NCBI RefSeq assembly: GCF_937924975.1 | Contig: NZ_CALEYG010000046.1 | Span: 1 to 24,764, forward strand | DNA length: 24,764 nucleotides | Direction: 5' to 3' | From: an uncultured Stomatobaculum sp. | GTDB lineage: Bacteria > Bacillota > Clostridia > Lachnospirales > Lachnospiraceae | Part shown: piece after piece, positions 1 to 7,646 of the stretch | Layout: every line of letters starts with the position of its first letter | Numbering within the stretch: the first letter of the stretch is position 1 | Notes under the pieces: model-generated | Databases searched by the model: none | What the model was told of the DNA's origin: nothing | What the model saw: only the letters and a program-made list of their open reading frames with translations | Translations under genes and position numbers: made by a program

Positions 1-53
1 CAGTTGTGGTGCCTAACGATAGTCAATGTGTCCAGAATTCTGGGTACATATCA
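1..53 (+). mobile_element. IS3-family element, right end (partial)
   Basis: Bases 28-53 read GTGTCCAG, six variable bases, then GGGTACATATCA. Reverse-complemented, this matches the terminal inverted repeat at 24710-24735 at 21 of 26 positions. The TGAT..TACCC......TGGACAC pattern resembles the ends of E. coli IS3 as I remember them. Because the central six bases differ from the copy at the right edge, this is probably the opposite (right) end of an element in plus orientation. Bases 1-27 would be its last internal bases. No transposase can be read from so short a piece. From 54 to 293 I see no gene, only the terminator at 162-190. Confidence 0.7.
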
Positions 54-161
54 TTTGTGGTTTTCTGGCCTGTCGTTTTCGAATCTAGGATGTTCCAATC
101 CGTTTTTCTCCCCTGCTTTCTCTCTCGGCTCTCGCTATCTTAAGTAAAAACAGGAGCACAC

Positions 162-190
162 AAAAAAAGAGGACGGATGTCTCCGTCCTC
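162..190 (-). terminator. Rho-independent terminator of ddh
   Basis: On the minus strand GAGGACGGA (169-177 as read on plus) pairs with TCCGTCCTC (182-190) around a four-base loop. It is followed on the minus strand by seven T residues (162-168). It lies about 100 bases past the ddh stop codon. A smaller GGCGC/GCGCC hairpin sits between them. Confidence 0.8.
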
Positions 191-293
191 TCGCTTTCGG
201 CGCACTGCGCCGGTTTTCCGGTTCAACTTTTACTTTCCCCTGCTTATTGCATCGCCGCTTTCTCTTATGTGGTGACCTTCGCTCTCCCTGTTC

Positions 294-1280
294 TCACAGG
301 AGCTGTGCCCGAAGGTCCTCTGCGCTGAGGGGGCTCAAGTAAGCCGGTGCAATGTCAAAAATGGTCTTGCAGCCCTGCTGTCCCTCCGCAGCGAGGCGAT
401 GTGCCGCGCGCGCATAGGCTGCGAGCACAGCGCCGGTAAACTCAGGGTTCGAGTCGAGCTTCACACTGTACTCAATGAGTTCCCTGTGCCCGCCGTCAAA
501 GCCGGTCACGCCGCTCCGGATTACGAAGCCGCCGTGCGGCAGTTCTGCGTGCTGTTCGCGCATCTCCTCCGCTGTGATGAAGTGTACCGTGGTGTCATAG
601 TCCGCAAAGTAATTCGGCATGTTTTTGATTTCCGCCTCGATTGCAGCGCGGTCCGCATTTTCCGCGGCAACGACAAAGACCTCTCTCTTATGCATCTCCC
701 GCGCGGTGAATGCGGGTTGCTCACCGTTGCGGATGCGCGTCATTGCGTTGTCGACCGGAATGGTGTACTGTCTCGCATCCAGCACGCCCGCAATACGGCG
801 CACCGCGTCGGAGTGTCCCTGGCTCACGCCCTTGCCCCAGAAGGTATAGTTCTTGCCCTGCGGGAGAATGGCGGTCGACATCATGCGATTTAAGGAGAAG
901 AGACCCGGATCCCAGCCGAGGGAGATGATGGCCAGGTGGCCGCTCTCTCTAGCCGCGCGGTCTACCTCCTCAAAGTGAGACGGAATCTTGGCATGCGTGT
1001 CAAAGCTGTTGATCACGGTAAAGTGGCGCGCATATTCCGGCGTCTGGGTCGGCAGATCGGTCGCGCTGCCGCCGCAGAGCACCATGACATCGATTTTCTC
1101 TTTCCAGTCGAGCACCTCGGAGAGCGCGACGACCGGGACCTGTTCCGTGTGAATCTTCACGGTCTTCGGATCGCGCCGCGTAAAGACAGCGACGAGTTCC
1201 AGGTCCTCGCTCTGTTTGATTGCACTCTCAATGCCTCTCCCCAGATTTCCGTAGCCCAAAATACCGATGCGTGTCTTCAT
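294..1280 (-). CDS. ddh: meso-Diaminopimelate D-dehydrogenase
   Basis: This cytoplasmic NADPH enzyme interconverts tetrahydrodipicolinate, ammonia and meso-diaminopimelate, giving a one-step route to meso-DAP for lysine and peptidoglycan. The 328-residue product has the usual family length. It opens with a Rossmann nucleotide loop, GYGNLG at residues 9-14, and carries family-typical stretches such as SLGWDPGLFS, FWGKGVSQGHSDA and the C-terminal HRLAAEGQQGCKTIFDIAPA. The ATG at 1280 is chosen over longer in-frame starts because GAGGAGA lies just upstream and the nucleotide-binding fold begins right after it. A promoter-like TTGACA lies between this gene and the ATPase upstream, so it can probably be transcribed on its own. 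A terminator follows at 162-190. The family assignment is firm. Confidence 0.93.
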   Translation of the reverse strand: MKTRIGILGYGNLGRGIESAIKQSEDLELVAVFTRRDPKTVKIHTEQVPVVALSEVLDWKEKIDVMVLCGGSATDLPTQTPEYARHFTVINSFDTHAKIPSHFEEVDRAARESGHLAIISLGWDPGLFSLNRMMSTAILPQGKNYTFWGKGVSQGHSDAVRRIAGVLDARQYTIPVDNAMTRIRNGEQPAFTAREMHKREVFVVAAENADRAAIEAEIKNMPNYFADYDTTVHFITAEEMREQHAELPHGGFVIRSGVTGFDGGHRELIEYSVKLDSNPEFTGAVLAAYARAAHRLAAEGQQGCKTIFDIAPAYLSPLSAEDLRAQLL

Positions 1281-1314
1281 TCTGTTCTCCTCTCTGAACG
1301 CGAAAGATGCCGCT

Positions 1315-1363
1315 AACATGATATGTTTTCTCTGTTGTAACGGAAAAGTCCGTTTTCTGTCAA
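1315..1363 (-). promoter_or_regulatory. ddh promoter with two small dyads
   Basis: On the minus strand a perfect TTGACA (1358-1363) is followed after 18 bases by TACAAC (1334-1339). The spacer contains the dyad ACGGA-N4-TCCGT (1340-1353). A second dyad, AACAT-N3-ATGTT (1315-1327), lies just past the -10 box. The -35 box directly abuts the stop codon of the upstream ATPase gene. The promoter is read from the sequence; use of the dyads by a regulator is inference. Confidence 0.5.
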
Positions 1364-2065
1364 TCAAAACCTTTGTGAAGGCTCTTGCCGAAAGCTCTGC
1401 GTGCCTGCTGTGTCGCAAAAGCGGGCAATGCTGTCGGCAATCCGCGCCGCATCCTCTTCCTCGTGCGTCACAAACACCGTCGTGAGGCCGCGCGAGCGCT
1501 GTTCCCAACGGAGAAGTTCCGTGAGTTCCCGGCGAAGTGGCGCGTCGAGACCGGTAAAGGGCTCATCGAGCAGCAAGAGCCGCGGGCGCACCAAAAGGGC
1601 GCGGGCCAGTGCCACGCGGCGCTGCTGTCCGCCGGAGAGCTCTGCCGGAAAGCGCGCCTCGAGGCCGGTGAGTCCGAGCGCGGGCAGAAGTTCCGCAATG
1701 CGCGCCGCTGCCTCTGCCGCTGTGACACGCGCTGTCACAGTCCCGGTCAGACAGATTTCCAGATTCCGATAGACCGTGAGCGCCGGAAACAGGCGGTGCT
1801 CCTGAAAGACCATGCCGAGCTGTCTCTCTTCGACCGGGCACTCGTTCATTCGCACACCGTCAAAACGGATTTCACCCGCCGCGAGCGGTAAAAAGCCCGC
1901 AATCGCGCGAAGCAGGCTGGTCTTTCCTGCGCCGGAGGGACCAAGGAGCGCAAGCAGCTCCCCCGGCTCAACCGATAGGTTCACATCGCGAAAGATTTCC
2001 GTGTTCCCGCGCACCAGCGCCGCATCCCGCACGCAGAGCGCCGCACCTTCGTTTCTCTCAGACAA
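1364..2065 (-). CDS. Orphan ABC transporter ATP-binding protein (ThiQ/FbpC-like)
   Basis: The 233-residue product is the nucleotide-binding subunit of an ABC importer. It has Walker A GPSGAGKT (42-49), a Q-loop in VFQEHRLFP (Gln88), the signature LSGGQQ (143-148), Walker B LLLLDEP (163-169) and the switch histidine His201 in VFVTHEEEDAARIAD. The wording around these motifs is closest to thiamine or iron type importers (ThiQ, FbpC), but the substrate cannot be assigned. No permease or binding protein gene is adjacent: downstream is ddh and upstream is a divergent citrate transporter. The protein ends about 20 residues past the usual RIAD segment and lacks the common GxIxxxG strand, so its C-terminus is short. 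The start is TTG at 2065, chosen because AGGAGG lies seven bases upstream. Confidence 0.85.
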   Translation of the reverse strand: MSERNEGAALCVRDAALVRGNTEIFRDVNLSVEPGELLALLGPSGAGKTSLLRAIAGFLPLAAGEIRFDGVRMNECPVEERQLGMVFQEHRLFPALTVYRNLEICLTGTVTARVTAAEAAARIAELLPALGLTGLEARFPAELSGGQQRRVALARALLVRPRLLLLDEPFTGLDAPLRRELTELLRWEQRSRGLTTVFVTHEEEDAARIADSIARFCDTAGTQSFRQEPSQRF

Positions 2066-2141
2066 ACCGCTACCTCCTGTCCGAACGACCTGTATTTTTC
2101 GTTATTTTGCATACAATGTGCGACCATAAGAAGAAGATTAT

Positions 2142-2192
2142 AAATTTACCCTTGAAATGATATTTGTAAATTTTCCGTATTTTCAGTATATT
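2142..2192 (+). promoter_or_regulatory. Promoter of the citrate transporter with long dyad
   Basis: TTGTAA (2164-2169), a 17-base spacer and TATATT (2187-2192) form a plausible sigma-70 type promoter in an AT-rich intergenic region. A dyad AAATTTA (2142-2148) / TAAATTT (2167-2173) overlaps the -35 box and could be an operator, possibly for the LysR protein encoded downstream. The regulator assignment is inference. Confidence 0.5.
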
Positions 2193-2239
2193 CCTTTTAT
2201 ATATTACTGCCAAATTTGGACTAAGGGGGTACATGCAGT

Positions 2240-3604
2240 ATGAACCAAGTAACCGTAGGCATACTCGGGTTTTTGACCATCATTGCGATTGTCGTCACAC
2301 TCTTTAAGAGTAAAACCCTTCCGAGCATCGCTTTCATCCTCTTCCCGTCGATACTCGCACTGATTCTGGTGTTCGGCGGCTACTACACGTTTAAGGATGT
2401 TGCGTCTCTCATCAAAGAAGGCTTTAAGAGTACCGGTCCCACGGCTGCTCTCTTTGTCTTCTCCGTCCTCTTCTTCGGCATCATGACGGATGCCGGCCTC
2501 TTCGACGTTATCATCGGCAAGCTCATGAAGCTGGTCGGCGACAATGTCATCGGTGTCGCGGTCATGACCGCGATCATCGCAATCATCGGCCACCTAGACG
2601 GCGGCGGCGCTTCGACCTTCCTGATTGTAGTCCCCGCCATGCTGCCGGTCTACAAGAAAATGCACATGCGCAAAACTTCGCTGCTCCGCATCACGGTTCT
2701 CGCGATGGGTGTCCTGAACCTGATGCCCTGGGCAGGCCCCACGATGCGCGCGGCTTCCGTGCTCGGCATGGAGGCAGGTCAGCTCTGGAATAAGCTGCTG
2801 CCGATTCAGGTCTTCGGTATAGTCCTTGCACTGGCACACGCGGTTCTCACCGGTATTCAGGAGAAGGCGCGCGGCGCGGGTCTGAACGGCAAGCTTGCAC
2901 AGACTGAAGAGGCGGTCGAGGTCGAGGCAGGCCAAGAGGGACAGCTCGGCGAACTGGCTCGCCCGAAGCTCTTCTTCTTTAACATGCTCCTCACGATTGC
3001 GGTCATCGCCTTGCTGATCTGGGATGTGTTCCCGAGTTATGTTCCGTTTATGCTCGGCGTCGGCATCTCGATTCTCGTGAACTACACGGACATCAAACTC
3101 CAGAAGAAGATCCTTAACTCCCACGCGGTTCCGGCTCTCATGATGTGCACCACCCTGATGGGCGCTGCGCTCCTCATGGGTATCCTCGTGAAGACTGTCA
3201 AGGTCGACGACGTTGCGATTCCGAGCGTTGTGAGTTGCATGTCCTCTCTGATCACCATGATTCTTCCGGCTGCACTCGGCGCGCACCTGCCGCTGGTCAT
3301 CGGTATTCTCTCGGTTCCGCTGGCGCTGGCGTTCGATACGGACAGCTACTTCTACGGTATGCTCCCGGTCATGATTTCGATCGGCGAGGGCTTCGGCATT
3401 CCGGCGCTCCCGATTGCAATTTCCATGGCGGTCTGCCGCAACTGCGCAACCTTCATAAGCCCCATGGTTCCGGCGACCCTGCTCGGCGTGGGTCTTGCAG
3501 AAGTGGACATCAAGGATCACATCCGCGCAAGCTTCTTCTATGTGTGGGGCTTCTCCTTCCTCTGCATGATTTTCGCAATCCTGGTCGGCATCATCCCGGC
3601 GTAA
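2240..3604 (+). CDS. citM: CitMHS-family citrate/divalent metal:H+ symporter
   Basis: This is a polytopic inner-membrane protein of 454 residues, the usual size for CitMHS carriers, which import citrate complexed with Mg2+ or Ca2+ together with protons. It has about a dozen hydrophobic segments. The family-typical GHLDGGGASTF followed by PAMLPVYKK lies near residues 117-140, and a WAGPTMRAAS segment follows near residue 165. A charged loop rich in Glu (about 215-235) separates two halves. The ATG at 2240 is preceded by AGGGGG at good spacing. The location next to a LysR regulator and a full citrate lyase set supports citrate as substrate. Which metal is carried, and hence CitM versus CitH or CitN, cannot be told from the sequence. 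Confidence 0.9.
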   Translation: MNQVTVGILGFLTIIAIVVTLFKSKTLPSIAFILFPSILALILVFGGYYTFKDVASLIKEGFKSTGPTAALFVFSVLFFGIMTDAGLFDVIIGKLMKLVGDNVIGVAVMTAIIAIIGHLDGGGASTFLIVVPAMLPVYKKMHMRKTSLLRITVLAMGVLNLMPWAGPTMRAASVLGMEAGQLWNKLLPIQVFGIVLALAHAVLTGIQEKARGAGLNGKLAQTEEAVEVEAGQEGQLGELARPKLFFFNMLLTIAVIALLIWDVFPSYVPFMLGVGISILVNYTDIKLQKKILNSHAVPALMMCTTLMGAALLMGILVKTVKVDDVAIPSVVSCMSSLITMILPAALGAHLPLVIGILSVPLALAFDTDSYFYGMLPVMISIGEGFGIPALPIAISMAVCRNCATFISPMVPATLLGVGLAEVDIKDHIRASFFYVWGFSFLCMIFAILVGIIPA

Positions 3605-3631
3605 ATCCGAGGAAGCAAACATTCAAGCATA

Positions 3632-3665
3632 AGAAAATGCTCTGCCGATTGGCAGAGCATTTTCT
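3632..3665. terminator. Bidirectional terminator between transporter and LysR gene
   Basis: A perfect 15-base stem, AGAAAATGCTCTGCC (3632-3646) with GGCAGAGCATTTTCT (3651-3665), encloses a GATT loop. Its A-rich and T-rich flanks let it stop transcription from both the transporter and the convergent regulator gene. Confidence 0.9.
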
Positions 3666-3692
3666 TTTCGTATGCGGCGTAACGGACATGGC

Positions 3693-4622
3693 TCAGGCCT
3701 CCGGGAGCTCCTCGGTTCGCGGCATTGCAAAGTCCGGCTTCAAGAGCCGAATCAGCTCGACCATGTAGTGCGTGAGGTACTGGTCCTTCCTATGGCAGAT
3801 ATAGAAATGCCTCCCCTGTTCCACATCGATGAGCGGGTAGACCACGCAGGTCTTTTTGAGTTCCGGTGAGATATCGATGTAGTTCTTCGGACAGAGGAAC
3901 ACGGCCTGACAGGGCCCCACCGCGTGCTTCGCGACTTCAATGCTCTCGGTCTCGAAGAGGATGTCGGGGGAGATGTGCGCGTCCGCGAAGAGTCCGTCCT
4001 GGGTGATGCGAGTCGAGTGCCCGGTGCGAAGGCTGATGAAGGACTCTGCCTCGGCCTCTCGTATGCCGATGGGCCTTCCCTCTTCCATGCGTCCGGCGAG
4101 CGCCGTATTTCTGGAGGCGAGCAGCACCAGTTCCTCGCGGTTCACGAGGATGTAGTTCAGCGCGTTGGTCTTTGCGCTGGTCGTGAGACAGGCGAGATCC
4201 AGTTGATGATTCAAGAGCATGGTTTCGAGCGCATCCGATCCCAGTTCCGTCAGCTTTAAGTTCACGGCCGGATAGCGCGCGTGAAAGCGCGGAAAGATCT
4301 CCGGTAAGAGTTCCAGAGAGCGCTGCAGGGGCATGCCGAGGCGTATGCTGCCGCGCGTCCCGAGGCGTATCTCCTCGAGCTGGCGCTCCAGATTTTGCTG
4401 TATGCTCTGAATGGCGCGGGCCGCCTGCATGTAGCACTCACCGGCAGGGGTCAGAACCATGGGGTTCGTGTGCCGCACAAAGAGCTCCGCGCGCAGTTCC
4501 TCCTCTACCTTTCGCACCATCTGGCTCACCGAGGGCTGGGAGACATAGAGCACCTCGGCCGCGCGGCTGATGCTACCCTCCCGGAATATGGTGAGCATGT
4601 ATTTGATTTGTCGTTCGTTCAC
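3693..4622 (-). CDS. LysR-type regulator of the citrate locus
   Basis: The 309-residue product has the standard LysR layout. An N-terminal winged helix-turn-helix (about residues 5-62) contains GSISRAAEVLYVSQPSVSQM at 17-36, and a two-lobed effector-binding domain runs from about residue 90 to the end. It is divergent from citDEF and convergent with the citrate transporter, so it probably controls both, with citrate or a breakdown product as co-inducer. The start is GTG at 4622, preceded by GAGGAAA on the minus strand. The family is certain; the role as citrate regulator is inferred from position. Confidence 0.88.
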   Translation of the reverse strand: MNERQIKYMLTIFREGSISRAAEVLYVSQPSVSQMVRKVEEELRAELFVRHTNPMVLTPAGECYMQAARAIQSIQQNLERQLEEIRLGTRGSIRLGMPLQRSLELLPEIFPRFHARYPAVNLKLTELGSDALETMLLNHQLDLACLTTSAKTNALNYILVNREELVLLASRNTALAGRMEEGRPIGIREAEAESFISLRTGHSTRITQDGLFADAHISPDILFETESIEVAKHAVGPCQAVFLCPKNYIDISPELKKTCVVYPLIDVEQGRHFYICHRKDQYLTHYMVELIRLLKPDFAMPRTEELPEA

Positions 4623-4645
4623 GCTTGTTTCCTCACGCTATTTTT

Positions 4646-4714
4646 ATAATAAAAACACTATACTCATCATAGTCAATAATTACCTTGAAGTCCATACCCA
4701 ACAAAAGTTACAAT
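4646..4714. promoter_or_regulatory. Divergent LysR/citDEF promoters with LysR-type box
   Basis: For citDEF, TTGAAG (4685-4690), an 18-base spacer and TACAAT (4709-4714) form a promoter. For the regulator, the minus strand shows TTGACT (4671-4676), a 19-base spacer and TATTAT (4646-4651). Between them lies the dyad ACTAT-N7-ATAGT (4657-4673), which contains the T-N11-A core typical of LysR-type sites. It is centred about 56 bases before the expected citD transcript start and inside the regulator's own promoter. That arrangement suits activation of citDEF together with autorepression. Confidence 0.6.
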
Positions 4715-4753
4715 GATTTCAGACAATTGTTTGTTACGCAGAAGGAGGCAGCT

Positions 4754-5053
4754 ATGGAGATCAAAAAGCCGGCGGTCGCCGGCACTCTCGAGTCCAGCGA
4801 TTGCCAGGTCACGGTGGAACCGGGCAACGGCAAGGTCGATTTTTCGCTGGAGAGCGCAGTCATTCACCAGTTCGGAAACCAGATCAAAAAGGTGACGCTC
4901 GAGACCCTTAAGGATCTCGGCATCGACAATGTAAGAATCTCGATTGTCGATAAGGGCGCACTGGACTGCACGATTAAGGCACGCATTGAGGGCGCCGTGT
5001 TCCGTGCAGTGGATCAGTACGACAACATTCCCTGGGGAGGTGCGGTCAGATGA
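4754..5053 (+). CDS. citD: Citrate lyase gamma subunit (acyl carrier protein)
   Basis: CitD is the acyl carrier subunit of citrate lyase and carries 2'-(5''-phosphoribosyl)-3'-dephospho-CoA on a serine. The 99-residue product matches the family length. Its opening AVAGTLESSD places Ser14 at the known attachment position. The ATG at 4754 is chosen over a longer frame starting at 4685 because AAGGAGG sits five bases upstream, Ser14 then falls in register, and the citD promoter would otherwise lie inside the coding region. Its end overlaps the citE start by four bases (ATGA), so the two are probably translationally coupled. Confidence 0.95.
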   Translation: MEIKKPAVAGTLESSDCQVTVEPGNGKVDFSLESAVIHQFGNQIKKVTLETLKDLGIDNVRISIVDKGALDCTIKARIEGAVFRAVDQYDNIPWGGAVR

Positions 5054-5952
5054 GCCATCCGAATAAAAAGCGCCTGCGCCGCTCGATGATGTTTTTGAAT
5101 GCGCAGAAGCCCTCTTTAATCAAGGATCCCTATCTCTACGGTGCAGACTCACTGATGCTGGACCTTGAGGATGCGGTCGCCGTGACCGCAAAGGACACGG
5201 CGCGCTTTTCGCTCTACCAGGCGCTAAAGAATGTCGACTACCGCGGCTGCGAGCGCGTGGTGCGCATCAACGGCCTTGACACCGAATACTGGAAGGAAGA
5301 CATTCGCTGCTCGGTCGCGGGCGGCGTGGATGTGCTCCGCATCCCGAAGACCGAAGACGCCAAGATGGTCAAGGCGGTCGAGGACGCTGTCCTTGCCGCA
5401 GAGCGCGAGTTTGAGCGCCCGGAGGGTTCCACGCTCTTAATGGCGGCACTCGAATCCGCAAAGGGCGTCATGAACGCCTACGAGGTCTGCACCTCTTCCG
5501 AGCGCATGATCGGCATTGCGCTCTCGGGCGGCGACTACACGAAGGATCTGCAGACCAAGATCACCGGCACCGGCGTGGAACTCATGGGCGCGCGCCAGCT
5601 GATGATCATCGCAGCGCGCGCTGCGGGCGTGCAGTGCTTTGACACGGTCTGGACCGACCTCGACAATCTCGAGGGCTTCCGGAAAGAAGTCATGCTGATT
5701 AAGGACATGGGCTTTGACGGCAAGTCCATCATCAACCCGCGCCAGATTCCGATTGTCCACGAAGTCTTCACGCCGAGCATGAAGGAGATCATTTTCTCCG
5801 AGAAGGTGATCCGCGAGATCGACTCCAAGCGGAAGGAAGGCATAGGCGTCTTCACAGTGGACGGCAAGATGATTGACATTGCATTCTACGACGGCGCGCA
5901 GCGTGTCATTGCGCTCGCCAAGGCATCCGGCGTGTACAAGGGGGAACTCTAA
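5050..5952 (+). CDS. citE: Citrate lyase beta subunit (citryl-ACP lyase)
   Basis: CitE cleaves citryl-ACP into acetyl-ACP and oxaloacetate. The 300-residue TIM-barrel protein shows the HpcH/CitE hallmarks: LMLDLEDAV around residues 35-43 (metal-binding acid region), VRIN at 71-74, RIPK at 97-100 and the acidic AALES at 132-136. A GYD..-like GGDYTKDL segment and a C-terminal GKSIINPRQ segment are also typical. It overlaps citD by four bases, with GGGAGG about nine bases before its ATG. Its stop codon directly abuts the citF start. It is the middle gene of a tight citDEF unit. Confidence 0.96.
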   Translation: MSHPNKKRLRRSMMFLNAQKPSLIKDPYLYGADSLMLDLEDAVAVTAKDTARFSLYQALKNVDYRGCERVVRINGLDTEYWKEDIRCSVAGGVDVLRIPKTEDAKMVKAVEDAVLAAEREFERPEGSTLLMAALESAKGVMNAYEVCTSSERMIGIALSGGDYTKDLQTKITGTGVELMGARQLMIIAARAAGVQCFDTVWTDLDNLEGFRKEVMLIKDMGFDGKSIINPRQIPIVHEVFTPSMKEIIFSEKVIREIDSKRKEGIGVFTVDGKMIDIAFYDGAQRVIALAKASGVYKGEL

Positions 5953-7515
5953 ATGAAAAATGCAGTCGGCAGAGATATTCCGGAAGAGATTTTACGGGTG
6001 ACCGGAAAGGATGTGTTCCGCGGCTCCCATGCGATGGACGGCAAAGAGTACCGCCACGACGGCGCGCGCGTCAAGCCCGTCATCAATTCCGAGGGCTCGA
6101 AACTCCTCCCGTCCATCAAAGACGCACTGTTAAAGTGCGAAATCAAGGACGGCATGACGCTGAGCTTCCACCACCACTTCCGCGAGGGCGACAAAGTCCT
6201 CAACATGGTCATGGAAGAGGTGCATAAGCTCGGCATTAAGAACATTACCATCTGCGCTTCCTCCATGGGCAGTCAGAATAACCCCATCGTCTACATGATC
6301 GACGACGGGACCATCACCAACATTCAGAGTTCGGGTGTGCGCGGCGAAATCGGCAAGGCCATCTCCGAGGGACGTCTTCAGGGGCTCGCAATCATGCGGA
6401 GCCACGGCGGCCGCGTCCGCGCGATTGAGTCCGGCGAAACCCACATTGACATCGCCTTCATCGGCGCGCCGACCGCGGACGAGTACGGCAACTTAAACGC
6501 AAACGGCGGCAAGGCAAACTGCGGCGTGCTCTCCTACTCCGCACCGGATGCGCTCTATGCGGACAAGGTGGTCGCGGTCACGGACTGCCTGGTTCCCTTC
6601 CCGAACTGGCCGCATCAGATCAGCCAGATTTATGTGGACTATGTGGTCGTGGTCGATGAAATCGGCGATCCCTCAAAGATTGCGACGGGTGCGGCAAAGC
6701 CGACCTCCGACCAGAGAAAGCTCCTCATGGCAAGCTACTGCACCGAGGTCGTGAAGCGCACGCCCTACTTTAAGGACGGTTTCTCTTACCAGACCGGTGT
6801 CGGCGGCGCTTCGATTGCGAGCACGATTTCGCTCGCGGATGTGATGCGCGAGCGGAACATCCACATGAGCTTCGGTGTCGGCGGCATCACGAAGCCGATG
6901 TGCCAGCTTCTCGAAGAGGGGCTTGCGCGCACGCTTGTGGACACCCAGGACTTTGACGAGTACGCGATTCAGAGCGCGGCGACCAACCCGAACCACCACT
7001 ACATCACGGCGGGCGAGTATGCGGACCCGTTTAACAAGGGTGCCTATGTCAACAAGCTCGACTTCGTGATTCTTGCGGCCCTCGAGGTCGATGTGCACTT
7101 CAACTGCAATGTCGTGGTGGGCTCGAACGGCGTGGTGAGCGGCGCGCAGGGCGGCCACCCGGACACGGCGGCGGGCGCAAAGTGCACCATCGTGATCACG
7201 CCGATTCTGCAGGGTCGTATTCCCTCGGTCTGCACCGACGTGACCACGGTCACAACGCCGGGTGAGGACGTGGATGTCGTGATCACCGACTACGGCATCG
7301 CGATTAACCCGAAGCGGCAGGATTTAATGGACGCGCTGAAGGATTCGGGTCTCCCGTTAAAGAGCATCGAAGAGCTCCGCGACATTGCCTATGCGATGAC
7401 AGGCGAGCCGGAGCGCGTGCAGTTCGGAGAGCGCGTGGTCGGTATCATCGAGGCGCGCGACGGCAGCATCATGGATGTGGTTCGCGAGATTAAGCCCTTT
7501 CAGTTTGCGGACTAA
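5953..7515 (+). CDS. citF: Citrate lyase alpha subunit (citrate:acetyl-ACP transferase)
   Basis: CitF swaps the acetyl group on CitD for citrate, forming citryl-ACP and acetate. The 520-residue product has the family's usual length and two CoA-transferase type lobes. Recognisable stretches include DEYGNLNANGGKANCGVLSY (from about residue 176), FGVGGITKPM (307-316) and NCNVVVGSNGVVSGAQGGH further on. The ATG at 5953 follows the citE TAA with no gap, and GGGGGA is located just upstream within citE. A strong terminator follows at 7550-7585, so the lyase structural subunits form one transcription unit apart from the maturation genes. Confidence 0.96.
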   Translation: MKNAVGRDIPEEILRVTGKDVFRGSHAMDGKEYRHDGARVKPVINSEGSKLLPSIKDALLKCEIKDGMTLSFHHHFREGDKVLNMVMEEVHKLGIKNITICASSMGSQNNPIVYMIDDGTITNIQSSGVRGEIGKAISEGRLQGLAIMRSHGGRVRAIESGETHIDIAFIGAPTADEYGNLNANGGKANCGVLSYSAPDALYADKVVAVTDCLVPFPNWPHQISQIYVDYVVVVDEIGDPSKIATGAAKPTSDQRKLLMASYCTEVVKRTPYFKDGFSYQTGVGGASIASTISLADVMRERNIHMSFGVGGITKPMCQLLEEGLARTLVDTQDFDEYAIQSAATNPNHHYITAGEYADPFNKGAYVNKLDFVILAALEVDVHFNCNVVVGSNGVVSGAQGGHPDTAAGAKCTIVITPILQGRIPSVCTDVTTVTTPGEDVDVVITDYGIAINPKRQDLMDALKDSGLPLKSIEELRDIAYAMTGEPERVQFGERVVGIIEARDGSIMDVVREIKPFQFAD

Positions 7516-7549
7516 ATAAACAGGCAGCGTCGGAACCGAAACCGGTTCC

Positions 7550-7585
7550 AAAACGCCGGGGAGCCTGCCCCGGCGTTTTGTTTTT
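7550..7585 (+). terminator. Terminator after citF; weak citC promoter just beyond
   Basis: AAAACGCCGGGG (7550-7561) pairs with CCCCGGCGTTTT (7568-7579) around AGCCTG, followed by G and five T residues. A smaller GGAACC/GGTTCC hairpin (7532-7549) sits just before it. About 15 bases downstream, TGC-TATGCT (7596-7604) looks like an extended -10 element without a clear -35 box. It could start citC transcription, though read-through from citF is also possible. Confidence 0.85.
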
Positions 7586-7646
7586 CCCTACTCTGTGCTA
7601 TGCTGAAGCGGCAAACGGTAACAGATTTCGGAAGCGAGTACCTTGT

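Noticed and set aside
1281..1508. N-terminal extension of ddh by 76 residues
   Set aside because: The extra stretch runs into the end of the ATPase gene and the ddh promoter, and is not part of the family fold.
2594..3622. Minus-strand open frame of 342 codons opposite the citrate transporter
   Set aside because: Its product is rich in His, Arg, Glu and Asp with no fold-like pattern. It mirrors the transporter codons, and there is no ribosome binding site.
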